From Salinicola peritrichatus (GTDB taxonomy: Bacteria > Pseudomonadota > Gammaproteobacteria > Pseudomonadales > Halomonadaceae), in contig NZ_PZJU01000002.1 in assembly GCF_003206715.1 (NCBI RefSeq), positions 1 through 64,000 on the forward strand: a DNA stretch of 64,000 bases. The letters run 5' to 3'. A program made the translations under genes and the position numbers. This document shows, piece after piece, positions 44,421 through 54,048 of this stretch. Numbering within the stretch: the stretch's first letter is position 1; each line of letters begins with the position of its first letter. The notes beneath the pieces are model-generated. The model saw only the letters and a list, made by a program, of their open reading frames with translations. It was not told the DNA's origin and made no database searches.

Positions 44421-45086
44421 ATGCAGAAATCAAAGCAACCGATAAAAGTCGACAAGAAGACATCGGCGCGCGGCCGCGGCCGTCCCCGCGCCTTTGACCG
44501 CGAAGCGGCTCTGGCGCGGGCGACCCAGCTGTTCTGGTCCAAAGGCTATGAGGCGACCTCCATCGCCGACCTCACGGAGGCAATGGGGATCGGTCCACCC
44601 AGTCTGTACGCGGCCTTCGGCTCCAAGGACGCGCTCTACGCGGAGGCGTTGCACCATTACCGCAAGCATTACGAGGCGCTTGTCTGGGACAAGTTCTTTG
44701 CTGCGGACACGGCCCGCGAGGCCGTCAGATCCCTGCTGATGGACTCCGCCGCCGCCTTGACGGGGTGTCTCGGCGACATGCCTCTCGGTTGCATGGTGAC
44801 GCTCTCCTCAGTCGGCAGCGAGGGGCATTCGGAATTGGGCGAGCAGGTGCGATCAGCGCGTGCCGCCACATTGGACCACTTGGAGATCCGACTGCGTCAG
44901 GCCATGACGAATGGAGAGATCCCGACTTCGGTCGATATCCATGCGCTTGCCCGCTTCGTGCAGACCGTGCAGAACGGCATGTCCATCCTGGCGCGCGATG
45001 GGGCGGATCGCGCCGAGCTGGAAGATGTGGCCCGGGTCGCGATGCTGGGGTGGGATGCCCGCACCGATCCGGCCGCGGACGCATGA
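44421..45086 (+). CDS. TetR-family transcriptional regulator
   Basis: A 221-aa repressor. N-terminal helix-turn-helix RGRPRAFDREAALARATQLF, then KGYEATSIADLTEAMGIGPP, SLYAAFGSKDALYAEAL. The C-terminal domain (CLGDMPLGCMVTLSSVGSEG) resembles the AcrR/Rutr-like C-terminal domain with a Cys pair region that could sense electrophiles. Divergent from the CurA-type oxidoreductase gene. A perfect hairpin follows at 45092-45118. Confidence 0.9.
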   Translation: MQKSKQPIKVDKKTSARGRGRPRAFDREAALARATQLFWSKGYEATSIADLTEAMGIGPPSLYAAFGSKDALYAEALHHYRKHYEALVWDKFFAADTAREAVRSLLMDSAAALTGCLGDMPLGCMVTLSSVGSEGHSELGEQVRSARAATLDHLEIRLRQAMTNGEIPTSVDIHALARFVQTVQNGMSILARDGADRAELEDVARVAMLGWDARTDPAADA

Positions 45087-45091
45087 GTGCG

Positions 45092-45118
45092 CAGCAACCG
45101 TCGTAACGACGGTTGCTG
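45092..45118 (+). terminator. Hairpin after tetR
   Basis: CAGCAACCGTCG-TAA-CGACGGTTGCTG is a perfect 12-bp stem with a 3-nt loop, 6 bp after the stop codon. T tract lacking. Confidence 0.6.
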
Positions 45119-45359
45119 GCGGTACGTCGGGAGACTGCACCCTACCCGCGGATCAGTCCTCGGATACGGTCGGGTATCGGCCCGCCATTCAAGCTTGGGC
45201 AGTTGGACGGATGACGCCTCGAGATCGCTGCGGCGCCGGCCATAGCTCGTCCATCGCCTCCCCCAGAATCCGCTCCATCTCGACGTAGAGGGCGCTCTTG
45301 CGCGCACGCAGCGCCTCGGTCGAGTGCATCAACCGATCGATGGCGATGGATTCTTGCGT
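45119..45359. other. Remnant DNA
   Basis: On the minus strand about 45200-45345 reads IDRLMHSTEALRARKSALYV and ILGEAMDELWPAP before a stop, apparently a C-terminal piece of an unknown protein. No complete gene. Confidence 0.35.
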
Positions 45360-45590
45360 CTACCAGCACTTCGGCCGCCTCGACGCGATCCTATACAACG
45401 CCGGCTACGGCTACATGAGCGCGGTCGAGGAGATCGACCTCGTCGAGGCCCAGGCGAACTTCGATACCAACGTCTTCGGGACGCTCTCCGTCATCCAGGC
45501 GGCGCTGCCATTTCTACGCGACCAGCGCAGCGGCCACATTATCACCCTGTCGAGCATCGGCATGAGTTCCGACATCTGTCGATGTTCGGC
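45360..45590 (+). pseudogene. SDR-family internal fragment
   Basis: The plus strand reads HFGRLDAILYNAGYGYMSAV, EEIDLVEAQANFDTNVFGTL and FLRDQRSGHIITLSSIGMSS. This is the middle of a short-chain dehydrogenase (NAG motif to catalytic Ser). Both ends, including the glycine motif and the Tyr-x3-Lys, are missing. Confidence 0.75.
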
Positions 45591-45728
45591 GAATGCATAG
45601 CCGGATTGCACGGCCCTCGATGCCGTGCGCTCGGATGCCTTGAAGATTCGGTCCGCCACCACCTGATAACCGCAGGGGCTACTGCCTATGGCCCGTCGGA
45701 TTTGTCTGCCCTTGGCTCAACATCGTGC
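45591..45728. other. Intergenic, nothing recognised
   Basis: Short gap between the SDR fragment and the SDR gene at 45729. No feature seen. Confidence 0.3.
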
Positions 45729-46496
45729 TCAATTCGGATATACCCCCAGCTTTTGCAAGGTCTCGAGCATCTGCGTCTTATCGTAGGAGACGTAATCCTT
45801 GTCCGTCGCGGCGGGGTCGGCGGCGATGCCGGTCGTAACCAGCCCCACTTCCCGATTGGACACCCAGTCGGGCTCGTAGCGTCGGCGTGCCCGAGTAACG
45901 ACCGGCCCCAGCACCTGGGCGGCGACGCGGGTCCGGTCGCCGAGCTCGGCCGACAGAACGTGGCGCATCATCAGCAGCGCCGCTTGCTGCATGTTGATGA
46001 TCGACGCACCGGGCACGGGCTCGACCGCACTGCCGCCAAGGATCAACTGGTAACTGCCGTGTGGCGGCAGATGCGGCACCCAGGCCCGGGCCGTGGAGAC
46101 ATGGGCGGTACTCATATCGACGAAATAGCGTTGCCAATCGTCTTCCGTGATCTCCCACAGCGACTCGCCTTGCCACCAGCCACCGATCGAGGCCACGACA
46201 TCCGTGACCGCGCCGTATTCGGCGATGATTTGCTCGGCCGTGGCTCGAGCCGCTTCGAAACCGGTGTAACGGCCGGTCACGAAACTCAGATTCTCGGGTT
46301 TGCCGATGTCGGACAGCACCTGGCGGAATCGCTCGATCTTGTCTTCGGTACGTGACGGCACGATCACATGCGCGCCGGTCTTCAGCCAGGCGCGGACGAC
46401 GCCCTCGCCCACATCGCCCGTACCGCCCGCGATGACGACGCGGCGATCGCCGAGATCCGGATAGCGTGCCTTGTCAAGGTTAATGGTCTCGCTCAT
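45729..46496 (-). CDS. SDR-family oxidoreductase
   Basis: A 255-aa SDR: RRVVIAGGTGDVGEGVVRAW (cofactor motif, ~19-38), VVASIGGWWQGESLWEIT. The usual catalytic Tyr-x3-Lys is not evident: after ILGGSAVEPVPG the helix reads ASIINMQQAALLMMRHV, with neither Tyr nor Lys. It may therefore be an atypical, non-catalytic or differently acting member. ATG 46496 lies one base after the stop of the NmrA-like gene, so it is coupled to it. Confidence 0.75.
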   Translation of the reverse strand: MSETINLDKARYPDLGDRRVVIAGGTGDVGEGVVRAWLKTGAHVIVPSRTEDKIERFRQVLSDIGKPENLSFVTGRYTGFEAARATAEQIIAEYGAVTDVVASIGGWWQGESLWEITEDDWQRYFVDMSTAHVSTARAWVPHLPPHGSYQLILGGSAVEPVPGASIINMQQAALLMMRHVLSAELGDRTRVAAQVLGPVVTRARRRYEPDWVSNREVGLVTTGIAADPAATDKDYVSYDKTQMLETLQKLGVYPN

Positions 46497-46497
46497 G

Positions 46498-47418
46498 TCA
46501 CAGTCCCTCGTTTCGAACATAGTCGGCAACCGTGACCGGCTCGATGTGTGGATACCGGTCGTTGGCAATCGCATGGAGCTTGGCCTTCCCCGAGAGCATC
46601 GCGCGCCAGTACATGAGCGGCAGCCAGTCGAACAGGTTGTCGGGTTCGGTCTGCCGGCGTCGCTGGATCTCGTCGTCGAGGTCGGCCAGCGTGCCCATCC
46701 TGCTGACGGTCACGGAGTGCCCCGAAGCGCCCTCATAGGCCTTCACGAGTTGATGAAAGTCCAGGGTATCGCCGGCGAATGCCAAGACGCTCGGCAGGGC
46801 CTCCTCGTCGACGGCCGCCTCGGCCGTGAAGCGGGCGGTATCAGCATAAGTGGTGAAATCCATCTCGGCCGTGCCGTCACCCCACAGGAAGGCCTGCCTG
46901 GCGTCGAGATCGAAGGCGCCGAGAAAACCGAACAGGATCCTGCGATCGAGGAAGGCACCGATCTGGATCTGGACGACCTCCACGTCGCCCCGGGCCTCGT
47001 CGGCGACACGCGCGAAGGTGCGCAGGATATCCGAGTTGAGGTTCTCGCCCTCCCCCAGACCGAAGATGTTGTAGGAAAAATAAGAGGGGATGAAGCGCCG
47101 CACGCCGGCCCGACGAGCAGCCTCGAGAAGACGGCGCTGCGCGTCGATCATGACGTCGGGACCGCCCTGTAGCGCCGAAATTACGACGAAAGCACCGTGC
47201 ATCGCCTCGTTCAGGAGTTCATCCTGATCCTGGCGATCCAGATCGATTTCCACGACCTCCACGCCGCGCTCACGCAGTGCCGCGACCTTGGTAACACTTT
47301 GGGGGCGCACGAGGAGTCGCAGTTGCACCCCGGGCTTGTCCAGCAGCGCCTGCGCGATCAAGGATCCCAGATTCCCCGTCGCACCCGCCAACACGGCAAC
47401 CTTGCTCATTTCGCTCAT
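46498..47418 (-). CDS. NmrA-family NAD(P)-binding protein (aromatic-alcohol-reductase-like)
   Basis: A 306-aa atypical SDR beginning MSEMSKVAVLAGATGNLGSL with the GxxGxxG cofactor site. IPSYFSYNIFGLGEGENLNS and FTTYADTARFTAEAAVDEEA match the NmrA/isoflavone-reductase-like group. It may reduce quinone-like or aromatic substrates or sense redox. ATG 47418 has GAGGT upstream; the long N-terminal extension to 47616 would run through the divergent hxlR promoter. First gene of a two-gene operon. Confidence 0.85.
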   Translation of the reverse strand: MSEMSKVAVLAGATGNLGSLIAQALLDKPGVQLRLLVRPQSVTKVAALRERGVEVVEIDLDRQDQDELLNEAMHGAFVVISALQGGPDVMIDAQRRLLEAARRAGVRRFIPSYFSYNIFGLGEGENLNSDILRTFARVADEARGDVEVVQIQIGAFLDRRILFGFLGAFDLDARQAFLWGDGTAEMDFTTYADTARFTAEAAVDEEALPSVLAFAGDTLDFHQLVKAYEGASGHSVTVSRMGTLADLDDEIQRRRQTEPDNLFDWLPLMYWRAMLSGKAKLHAIANDRYPHIEPVTVADYVRNEGL

Positions 47419-47644
47419 GTTCGACCTCATCTTGGTGACATTCACTGGAGGCGGCGCAGATCGCCGGCGACCGGTGGCCAACGAAGCCATGGTCTTGTTG
47501 GCCGGGAGGCAAGTTCGACACTCCAAGGACCGCTCGCACCAAGTCGATGTTCCGCATCGGCACTTGGTTCCTCTTGGTAACTCGGTACAGTATGGATCCT
47601 TCACCAGGCGCCGCAAGACGGCACAATCTTGATACCGAGGTCAC

Positions 47645-48031
47645 ATGGAAGAAACAGAGCCCGTTGTTCACCGGATGGATGACTGCATGCGCGTCTCGCG
47701 AGTGCTCTCGAGCATCGCCGGGAAGTGGAGCGTACTCGTCGTCATGCTGCTGCGGGAACAGCCACGGCGTTTCAGCGAGTTGAAGCACGGCGTCGACGGC
47801 ATTTCGCAGCGGATGCTGACGCGCACGCTGCGCAACCTAGAGCGGGATGGACTCGTCACACGAACGGTCACGCCGTCGATCCCGCCCCGGGTCGACTACG
47901 CACTGACCGAATTGGGGCATTCGCTCGCAGAACCGATTCAGACGCTCGGTCTATGGGCCTTCCGTCACCTGGCGCAGATCGAAGCGGCACAGGCTCGTTA
48001 CGATGCCAAGGCACCGAGCTCTGAATCTTGA
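47645..48031 (+). CDS. HxlR-family transcriptional regulator
   Basis: A 128-aa winged-helix regulator: CMRVSRVLSSIAGKWSVLVV, RFSELKHGVDGISQRMLTRT, LRNLERDGLVTRTVTPSIPP, VDYALTELG. HxlR proteins respond to aldehydes or quinones, often through a conserved N-terminal Cys; a Cys is present at residue 15. Divergent from the NmrA-SDR operon, which it likely controls. Confidence 0.92.
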   Translation: MEETEPVVHRMDDCMRVSRVLSSIAGKWSVLVVMLLREQPRRFSELKHGVDGISQRMLTRTLRNLERDGLVTRTVTPSIPPRVDYALTELGHSLAEPIQTLGLWAFRHLAQIEAAQARYDAKAPSSES

Positions 48032-48065
48032 GTCCGTGATATCGATAACGCGCGACAACGTCGAC

Positions 48066-48095
48066 CAGGGGACATGTCTTCCGACATGTCCCCTG
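48066..48095. terminator. Bidirectional terminator between hxlR and paoC
   Basis: CAGGGGACATGTC (48066-48078), TTCC loop, GACATGTCCCCTG (48083-48095): a perfect 13-bp stem between convergent genes. Confidence 0.7.
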
Positions 48096-48177
48096 TGCTA
48101 CCGAGGTCCATCGGATCCAGTGGCGATTCACCCCGCCTGCGCGTTACCGTGTCTGCCGGCTCTGCCGACAGACGGGA

Positions 48178-50358
48178 TCAGACTGGCGGCAGCCGATCGA
48201 TCATACGATCCAGCGTGATCGGATAATCGCGCACGCGGATGCCGGTAGCGTTGTAGGCCGCGTTGGCGATCGCCGCCGCCACGCCGCAGAGCCCCAGTTC
48301 GCCGACGCCCTTGGCCTTGAGCGGCGTCGCCACGCCGTCGACGGTATCGAGGAAGACGACTTCCTGGCGCGGGATATCGGCGTGCACCGCGACCTCATAG
48401 CCGGCCAGGTCGTGATTGACGAAGAAGCCGTGCTCGAGATCGACTGCCAGCTCCTCCGACAGCGCCGCACCGGTCCCCATCACCATGCCGCCGATCACCT
48501 GGCTGCGCGCGGTGATCGGGTTGAGGATGCGCCCGGAATCGCACACCGCCAGCATCCGCCGCACACGCGTCTCGCCGGTGGCGACGTGTACGCCGACCTC
48601 GACGAAGTGTGCGCCGAAGGTCGCCATCAGGTACTCCTCGGTCTGGAAGCCACCGAAGTTGATCGAGTCCTCGGCACTCAACTCTTCGCTGATCGCGGCG
48701 AGCGGCGTGACGTCATCGCCGGCGATGACGTTGCCGTCACGGAACTCGGGATCCTCGACACCCAGACGCTCGGCGATCTGCTGGCGCAGCGCCACGCAGG
48801 CCGCGTAGACGCCGGCGGTCGAGCTGGCGGCGCCGAACTGCCCACCGGAGCCGGAAGAGACCGGCCAGGCGCTGTTGCCCAGGCGCACCTCGACTCGGCC
48901 CAACGGTAGCCCCATCGTCTCCGCCGCCGTCTGCGCAAGGATGGTGTAGGAGCCGGTGCCGATGTCGGTCATGTCGGTCTCGATCACCACCCGACCGTTG
49001 GAGAGCGTGGCTCGCGCGCCGGACTTCAGGTTCAAGTGGCCGCGATAGGCGCCCGCCATGCCGTGACCGATCAGCCACATGCCCTCGCGGCGCCCGCCCG
49101 GCGTCGGGTTGCGGTCGGCCCAGCCAAAGCGCTCCGCCCCCTCTCGCAGACACTCGACGAAGTGGCGTTCGGAGAACGGGATCGACGGATCGCTCGGATT
49201 GACCTGGGTGTCATTGAGAACACGGAACTCGACCGGATCCATCTCGAGCTTCTCCGCCATCTCGTCCATGGCAATCTCCAGTGCCATCAGCCCCGACGCC
49301 TCGCCTGGCGCGCGCATGTCCGAGGCTTCCGGCAGATGCATCTCGACCAGGTGGTGAATCACGCGGCGGTTGGGCGCGGCGTAGAAGTAAGGCGTCTGTG
49401 CGGTGGCGTTCTCCCCGCGTCCGCCCGGCAACGTATGAGACGCGGCCTCGTGATCGATCGCCGTCAGCTTGCCGTCGGCACCCGCCGCCAGCCGGATGCG
49501 CTGGATCGTGGCGGAGCGGTGCGTGGTGTTGTTGATCATGAACGGTCGCGGCAGCGCCAGCTTGACCGGCGCCCCGACGGCCCGCGAGCCGATCGCGGCG
49601 AGCACCGCATCGGCGCGCAGCCACAGCTTGCCGCCGAAGCCCCCGCCGATGTATGGACTTTCTACGCGGATGCGGTCGGGCTCGATGCCGAAGGTGGTCG
49701 CCAGCGACTGGCGATTCCACTCGATCATCTGGTTCGAGGTCCAGACGGTCATCTGACCGCCGTCGGCCCAGTCGACGATCGAGGCGTGGGGCTCCATCAT
49801 GGCGTGACTCTGCGATGGCGTATGGTACATCTCGTCGAGCGTGACAGCGGCGCTCTCGAACGCCGCGTCGACGTCGCCGACCTGGGTCGAGGGCTCACCA
49901 GTGCCTTGCAGGCGCTGCCAGCCGGCCTCGAGGTCGACATCAATGTCATCGCGCTCGTAGGTGGTCTCGATCAGCGCCGCGGCGGCGCGCGCCTGTTCGA
50001 AGGTCTCGGCAACAACCACGGCGATCGCCTGCTGGTAGTGCTCGACCACATCGCCGCCGAACAGCCGGGCGACGTTGTAGTCCCAGATGCCGAGCGGCTC
50101 TATGTCCAGCGTGGTGACGACACTACGCACGCCGGGCGCGCCACGTGCGGCTTCGGTATCGATGGCCACGATACGCCCCTTCGCAATGGCCGAGCCGACG
50201 GGATAGCCGTAGAGCTGGCCCGCGATCACATCGTGCCGTTCATAGGCATAGGGCGCCGTGCCGGTTACCTTGAGCAGGCCGTCGATCCGCGCATGCGGCT
50301 TGCCGACGACCGTGGCACGGTCGAAAAGGTTCTGGTCTGCCGGTTGATTGAAGTCCAT
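48178..50358 (-). CDS. paoC: Periplasmic aldehyde oxidoreductase, molybdenum-binding subunit PaoC
   Basis: A 726-aa xanthine-oxidase-family large subunit. IGGGFGGKLWLRADAVLAAI (MCD cofactor), QFGAASSTAGVYAAC, and C-terminal KGVGELGLCGVAAAIANA with the catalytic Glu. With PaoA and PaoB it oxidises aldehydes to acids, with molybdenum cytosine-dinucleotide, in the periplasm. Starts 3 bp after paoB. Length matches E. coli PaoC (732). A cytosine-dinucleotide chaperone (PaoD) gene is not seen here. Confidence 0.9.
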   Translation of the reverse strand: MDFNQPADQNLFDRATVVGKPHARIDGLLKVTGTAPYAYERHDVIAGQLYGYPVGSAIAKGRIVAIDTEAARGAPGVRSVVTTLDIEPLGIWDYNVARLFGGDVVEHYQQAIAVVVAETFEQARAAAALIETTYERDDIDVDLEAGWQRLQGTGEPSTQVGDVDAAFESAAVTLDEMYHTPSQSHAMMEPHASIVDWADGGQMTVWTSNQMIEWNRQSLATTFGIEPDRIRVESPYIGGGFGGKLWLRADAVLAAIGSRAVGAPVKLALPRPFMINNTTHRSATIQRIRLAAGADGKLTAIDHEAASHTLPGGRGENATAQTPYFYAAPNRRVIHHLVEMHLPEASDMRAPGEASGLMALEIAMDEMAEKLEMDPVEFRVLNDTQVNPSDPSIPFSERHFVECLREGAERFGWADRNPTPGGRREGMWLIGHGMAGAYRGHLNLKSGARATLSNGRVVIETDMTDIGTGSYTILAQTAAETMGLPLGRVEVRLGNSAWPVSSGSGGQFGAASSTAGVYAACVALRQQIAERLGVEDPEFRDGNVIAGDDVTPLAAISEELSAEDSINFGGFQTEEYLMATFGAHFVEVGVHVATGETRVRRMLAVCDSGRILNPITARSQVIGGMVMGTGAALSEELAVDLEHGFFVNHDLAGYEVAVHADIPRQEVVFLDTVDGVATPLKAKGVGELGLCGVAAAIANAAYNATGIRVRDYPITLDRMIDRLPPV

Positions 50359-50361
50359 GGA

Positions 50362-51312
50362 TCACCCCTCGGCCAGCATGCCGGCGAGCGTGCGCTCGGC
50401 CAGACGGATCTTGAAAGCGTTCTCTTCGGTCGGGCTGGCACCATCCAGAAGGCGCGACATCACCGCGTTGGCCCCATCGGGCAGCGCGGCATCGGCGGCA
50501 GCCCGACGCCACGGCTGTGGTGCCACGCCCCCCAGGGCGACACGCCCGCTGCCATCGGCCTGGCGCACCAGCGCCACCGAAACCAGGGCGAAGGCGTAGG
50601 AGGCGCGATCGCGCACCTTGTGGTACGCCTGCCGCCCGCCGACCGGCGGCGGCAACGTCACCGCGGTAATGAACTCGCCGGGCATCAGAACCGTCTCGAC
50701 ATCCGGCGTATCGCCCGGCAGCCGATAGAACTCGTCCAGCGGAATCGTGCGCGAGGCACCGGAGGGCGTGATCGTTTCCACCTCGGCATCCAGCACGCGT
50801 AGCGCCACCGCCATGTCGGAAGGATGCGTGGCGATGCAGGCGTCCGACGTGCCGATGATGCCGAGCTGACGCGAGAACGCGCCCTGCCCCAAGGCTGCAC
50901 AGCCGGCCCCCGGAGAGCGCTTGTTGCACGGCATCGCGGTGTCGTAGAAATACGGGCAGCGGGTGCGCTGCAGCAGGTTGCCAGCAGTGGTCGCCTTGTT
51001 GCGCAATTGCCCGGAGGCGCCGGACATTAGCGCCCGCGTCAGCACGCCGTAGTCGCGCCGTACCCGCTCGTTGGCCGCCAGATCGGTATTGCTGACCAGC
51101 GCGCCGATGCGCAGGCCCCCGTCTTCGGTTGCGGTGATGCCGTCGAGCCCCGTGCCACTGACATCGATCAGGTGCATCGGCGTCTCGATCTCGAGTTTCA
51201 TCAGGTCGAGCAGATTGGTCCCACCGGCGATGAACTTGGCGCCGGGAATCTCGGCCGCGCGCGAGGCGGCCTGCGCCGGCTCGCTGGCCCGTTCGTAGGA
51301 AAACGCTCTCAT
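50362..51312 (-). CDS. paoB: Aldehyde oxidoreductase FAD-binding subunit PaoB
   Basis: A 316-aa FAD subunit. [20 protein letters not shown] (FAD motif), and the extra cysteine set [20 protein letters not shown] typical of PaoB, which carries a 4Fe-4S cluster. ATG 51312 overlaps the paoA stop as ATGA. The longer ORF to 51687 is only a shadow over paoA. It passes electrons from the molybdenum centre to an external acceptor. Confidence 0.9.
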   Translation of the reverse strand: MRAFSYERASEPAQAASRAAEIPGAKFIAGGTNLLDLMKLEIETPMHLIDVSGTGLDGITATEDGGLRIGALVSNTDLAANERVRRDYGVLTRALMSGASGQLRNKATTAGNLLQRTRCPYFYDTAMPCNKRSPGAGCAALGQGAFSRQLGIIGTSDACIATHPSDMAVALRVLDAEVETITPSGASRTIPLDEFYRLPGDTPDVETVLMPGEFITAVTLPPPVGGRQAYHKVRDRASYAFALVSVALVRQADGSGRVALGGVAPQPWRRAAADAALPDGANAVMSRLLDGASPTEENAFKIRLAERTLAGMLAEG

Positions 51313-51944
51313 GCCTGTTCCCCCGCCGCCTGGTGGATCGCTTCGAGGATGTTGGCATAGGCGCCGCAGCGGCAGATGTTGCCCGACATGCGCTCGCGAA
51401 TCTCCTCGTCGGTAGCCTCGATCCGCGCCGTCAAATCCTTCGTCACATGGCTTGGCACGTTGTCGCGGATCTCCTGCAGCACGGCCTTGGCCGAACAGAT
51501 CTGCCCGGGGGTGCAGTAGCCGCACTGGAAGCCGTCGTGATCGAAGAACGCCTGCTGCATCGGGTCGAGCTGCTGGGGCGTTCCGAGACCTTCGATGGTG
51601 GTCACCTCGTCGCCCTGATGCATCACCGCGAGACTCAGGCAGGAATTGATGCGCTCGCCGTTGACGTGGACCGTGCAGGCGCCACACTGGCCATGGTCGC
51701 AGCCCTTCTTGGTGCCGGTCAGCTCAAGGTGTTCGCGCAGCGCGTCGAGCAGCGTGGTGCGGTTGTCCACCGCCAGCTCGCGCGTCTCGCCGTTGACGAC
51801 GAGCGTGAAGGTGGAGCGGTCCGGCCCCGCGAGCGAGGTCGGCTGGGCGCTGGCGCGCCAGGGAATATTGGCGGCAACGACGGCACTGGCGGTTCCCACC
51901 AGGAAGGTTCGTCGACGCATCTCGAATCGAATGGGAGGGCTCAT
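51309..51944 (-). CDS. paoA: Aldehyde oxidoreductase 2Fe-2S subunit PaoA, Tat-exported
   Basis: A 211-aa subunit with a Tat signal ([20 protein letters not shown] from about residue 9). First 2Fe-2S site [20 protein letters not shown] (plus distal Cys), second site [15 protein letters not shown] and NICRCGAY. Tat export by this subunit brings the whole folded PaoABC complex to the periplasm, as in E. coli (209 aa there 229). First gene of paoABC. Confidence 0.9.
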   Translation of the reverse strand: MSPPIRFEMRRRTFLVGTASAVVAANIPWRASAQPTSLAGPDRSTFTLVVNGETRELAVDNRTTLLDALREHLELTGTKKGCDHGQCGACTVHVNGERINSCLSLAVMHQGDEVTTIEGLGTPQQLDPMQQAFFDHDGFQCGYCTPGQICSAKAVLQEIRDNVPSHVTKDLTARIEATDEEIRERMSGNICRCGAYANILEAIHQAAGEQA

Positions 51945-52189
51945 AAGCTAGATCCTGTCGTACGCGATGTCGTTGAATTTTTATGGGTAGCACGGTGATC
52001 CTTATCGCTGTCATTACAGACTAATATCATCTGTAAAGATGAGAACCATGGCTGAGATAATGGTAGTCATGAACTTTGTTCATGCATGTCTTCGACATAC
52101 CCCATTTCCGAATCACCGAACTTCGCCTTGCATGAAAGCATCGAATGCTGGCGCGAAATCGGCATACCAACGCGAGAGCGCACCCCGAT
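51945..52189. other. paoABC promoter region
   Basis: About 245 bp upstream of paoA. AT-rich near 52000-52070, likely promoter. The right part (52067-52190) is an open frame with no recognised match on the minus strand. No operator recognised. Confidence 0.4.
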
Positions 52190-52515
52190 GACATCATCCC
52201 AGAGTGTAGGATTCGGCAGCGCATCGCACCCACCGATAATTCCGGCGTTGTTCATCAATACGAAGATCGGACCGATGCGTGAACGGATAGTTTCCGCCAA
52301 CGCATCGACGCCCGCATGATTACTCATGTCCACGGATTACTCATGTCCATGATGAAGCCTTCGCAGCCTTCGCCCAGTTGCCGAGCGAGATCGATCACAT
52401 TCGGCGCCTTGTCAAGCAGGCAGACCCGCATCCCCATACCGGCCAGCCGCTTGGCTGCGGCTAATCCGATGCCACTGGCGGCACCTGTCGACCGCCACGT
52501 TACCGGATACAATGG
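52190..52515 (-). pseudogene. SDR-family N-terminal remnant with 17-bp duplication
   Basis: From about 52512 on the minus strand: GAASGIGLAAAKRLAGMGMR and LARQLGEGCEGFIMDMS, then a frame change into SNHAGVDALAETIRSRIGPI and MNNAGIIGGCDALPNPTLWD. The frame change is caused by a 17-bp tandem duplication (GATTACTCATGTCCA at 52318-52332 and 52335-52349). The sequence stops resembling an SDR near 52190, so the C-terminal half is lost. Confidence 0.8.
52318..52349. repeat. 17-bp tandem duplication in an SDR pseudogene
   Basis: GATTACTCATGTCCA repeats with period 17 and shifts the reading frame of the SDR remnant. Confidence 0.8.
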
Positions 52516-52559
52516 TCATAGAATGCTCTTATTCTATAGCTAAATGGGAGATATCGCGC

Positions 52560-52870
52560 TAACCCACTGGGATGCGGCGACCCGTGGGGTCTGGTCTACG
52601 CTGGGGTTTGCGCGAACCAGACGGCCAGCACACTACCCGCAATGGGTGATCATCCAGCACGGCTACCGGCGTCATGCCCTCGGACGCGTCCTGTGTGATA
52701 CGCCCCGTCAACCGGTGACCCACCCAAACAGCTTCCGATGGACGCAGCGAAAGCGGCGGCCGTAGCTTGTCCGGTATACATGAGTGCCAACGCACGCACT
52801 AAGCGCTCCTCAGAAACCAGACGCATGATGACGGCAGTGGCCAGAGCCCAGAAGCGCCATCGCCGCGACG
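52560..52870 (-). pseudogene. MFS transporter remnant
   Basis: On the minus strand: RFWALATAVIMRLVSEERLV, RALALMYTGQATAAAFAASI, GSCLGG, then frame-shifted LFGWVTG and VLAVWFAQTP. This is segments 4-6 of a sugar/arabinose-efflux type MFS protein. No start, no C-terminus; heavily decayed. Confidence 0.55.
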
Positions 52871-53126
52871 GCACCCCACGCACTGGCCTGCATATGGCCC
52901 GCCGTTATCGTGTTTACTGGGGTCGTAGTGGTCTCTTGACGATTCGGATTGCTGGTTGAATTCCGCCAGCAGATATCGATCAATCGGTGAGATTGAATAA
53001 TAGGCCGGTCGTCAAAGACAACAACCCGTCTGGAATCATTGTATTAATGAATACAGTGCATGGATAAGTGATTCCAAAGCCGGTGTATCAGCGTAAACTC
53101 AGTAATGGATCTATCGGAGATAATCG
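52871..53126. other. Intergenic, nothing recognised
   Basis: About 256 bp with no identifiable gene. AT-rich around 52980-53100 and probably the former promoter of the LysR pseudogene. Confidence 0.35.
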
Positions 53127-54048
53127 ATGCAACGGGAAGAGCTAGGAGACTTGGCCGCCTTCGTGGCGGTGGCGGAGGAAAAGAACTTCACGTGCGACAG
53201 TCCGGCTGGGTATCTCACAATCAGCAGTCAGTCACATCATTCGGCGACTGGAAGTGTCCGTTGGCCTACGACTGCTGAACCGCACGTCACGGCGGGTAAC
53301 GGTCACCGATGCGGGGGAAAAGCTGCTCGCGGCGTTGCGTCCCGGATTTGGCCAGATACAAGCACGAATCGAGGAGTTGCGTTTACTCGGCGACGCTCCT
53401 CAAGGTCTCGTGAGGCTGACGGCTAGCAAGCCGGCTGCTCGAACGAGCTTCATGCCGGTACTGTCCCAAATCGTCAAGGACTATCCCGAAGTACGAATCG
53501 AGTTGAACCTCGATGGGCGCCTCTCGGACCTGGCCGAGGATCGCTTCGATGCTGGCGTACGTTTGGGAGAATTCGTCGGACCTGACATGATCGCGGTCAA
53601 GGTAGGGCCACCGTTACGCATTGCAGCCGTCGCGACACCGGAATACTTTAAAAAGCATGGCGTTCCCGAACACCCCGTCGACCTCAACGCCCATGATTGT
53701 CTTGCGCTTCGTTTCAGCCCCCATGCCGCGCCTTACGATTGGGAATTCGAGAAGAATGGGGAGCAGATCGTGAAAAAAGTTTCCGGCTCTTTTATTTTCA
53801 GTGAAAGCGATATTTGTCTCGAAGCCTGTAAAGCGGGGCATGGTATTGCATTTGTCACGGAGCCAGAAGTCATCATGGATCTTCAAGACGGCAGCTTGCG
53901 TCGAATTCTTGCGGATTGGTGCCCGAAGTTCGATGGCTATCATCTGTTTTTTTCCGGCCGGCGCCAAGTCAGTTCTGGCCTTCGGCTAGTCATTGATCGG
54001 TTGCGCTACCAAGACTGCTTGGCCGCCAATTCTGAGTGCAACACCTGA
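53127..54048 (+). pseudogene. LysR-family regulator, frameshifted and 3'-altered by an IS30 end
   Basis: Begins MQREELGDLAAFVAVAEEKN at 53127; a short deletion near 53193 shifts the frame, and homology resumes as ATVRLGISQSAVSHIIRRLE, LEVSVGLRLLNRTSRRVTVT. The effector domain is complete (FDAGVRLGEFVGPDMIAVKV). The last residues ANSECNT are encoded by what looks like the left inverted repeat of the IS30 remnant (54030-54041). Related in type to the LysR at 31409. Confidence 0.8.

Noticed and set aside
49036-50802. Plus-strand open frame of 588 codons opposite paoC and paoB
   Set aside because: An antisense shadow of the paoC/paoB coding frames; no start signal or family match.
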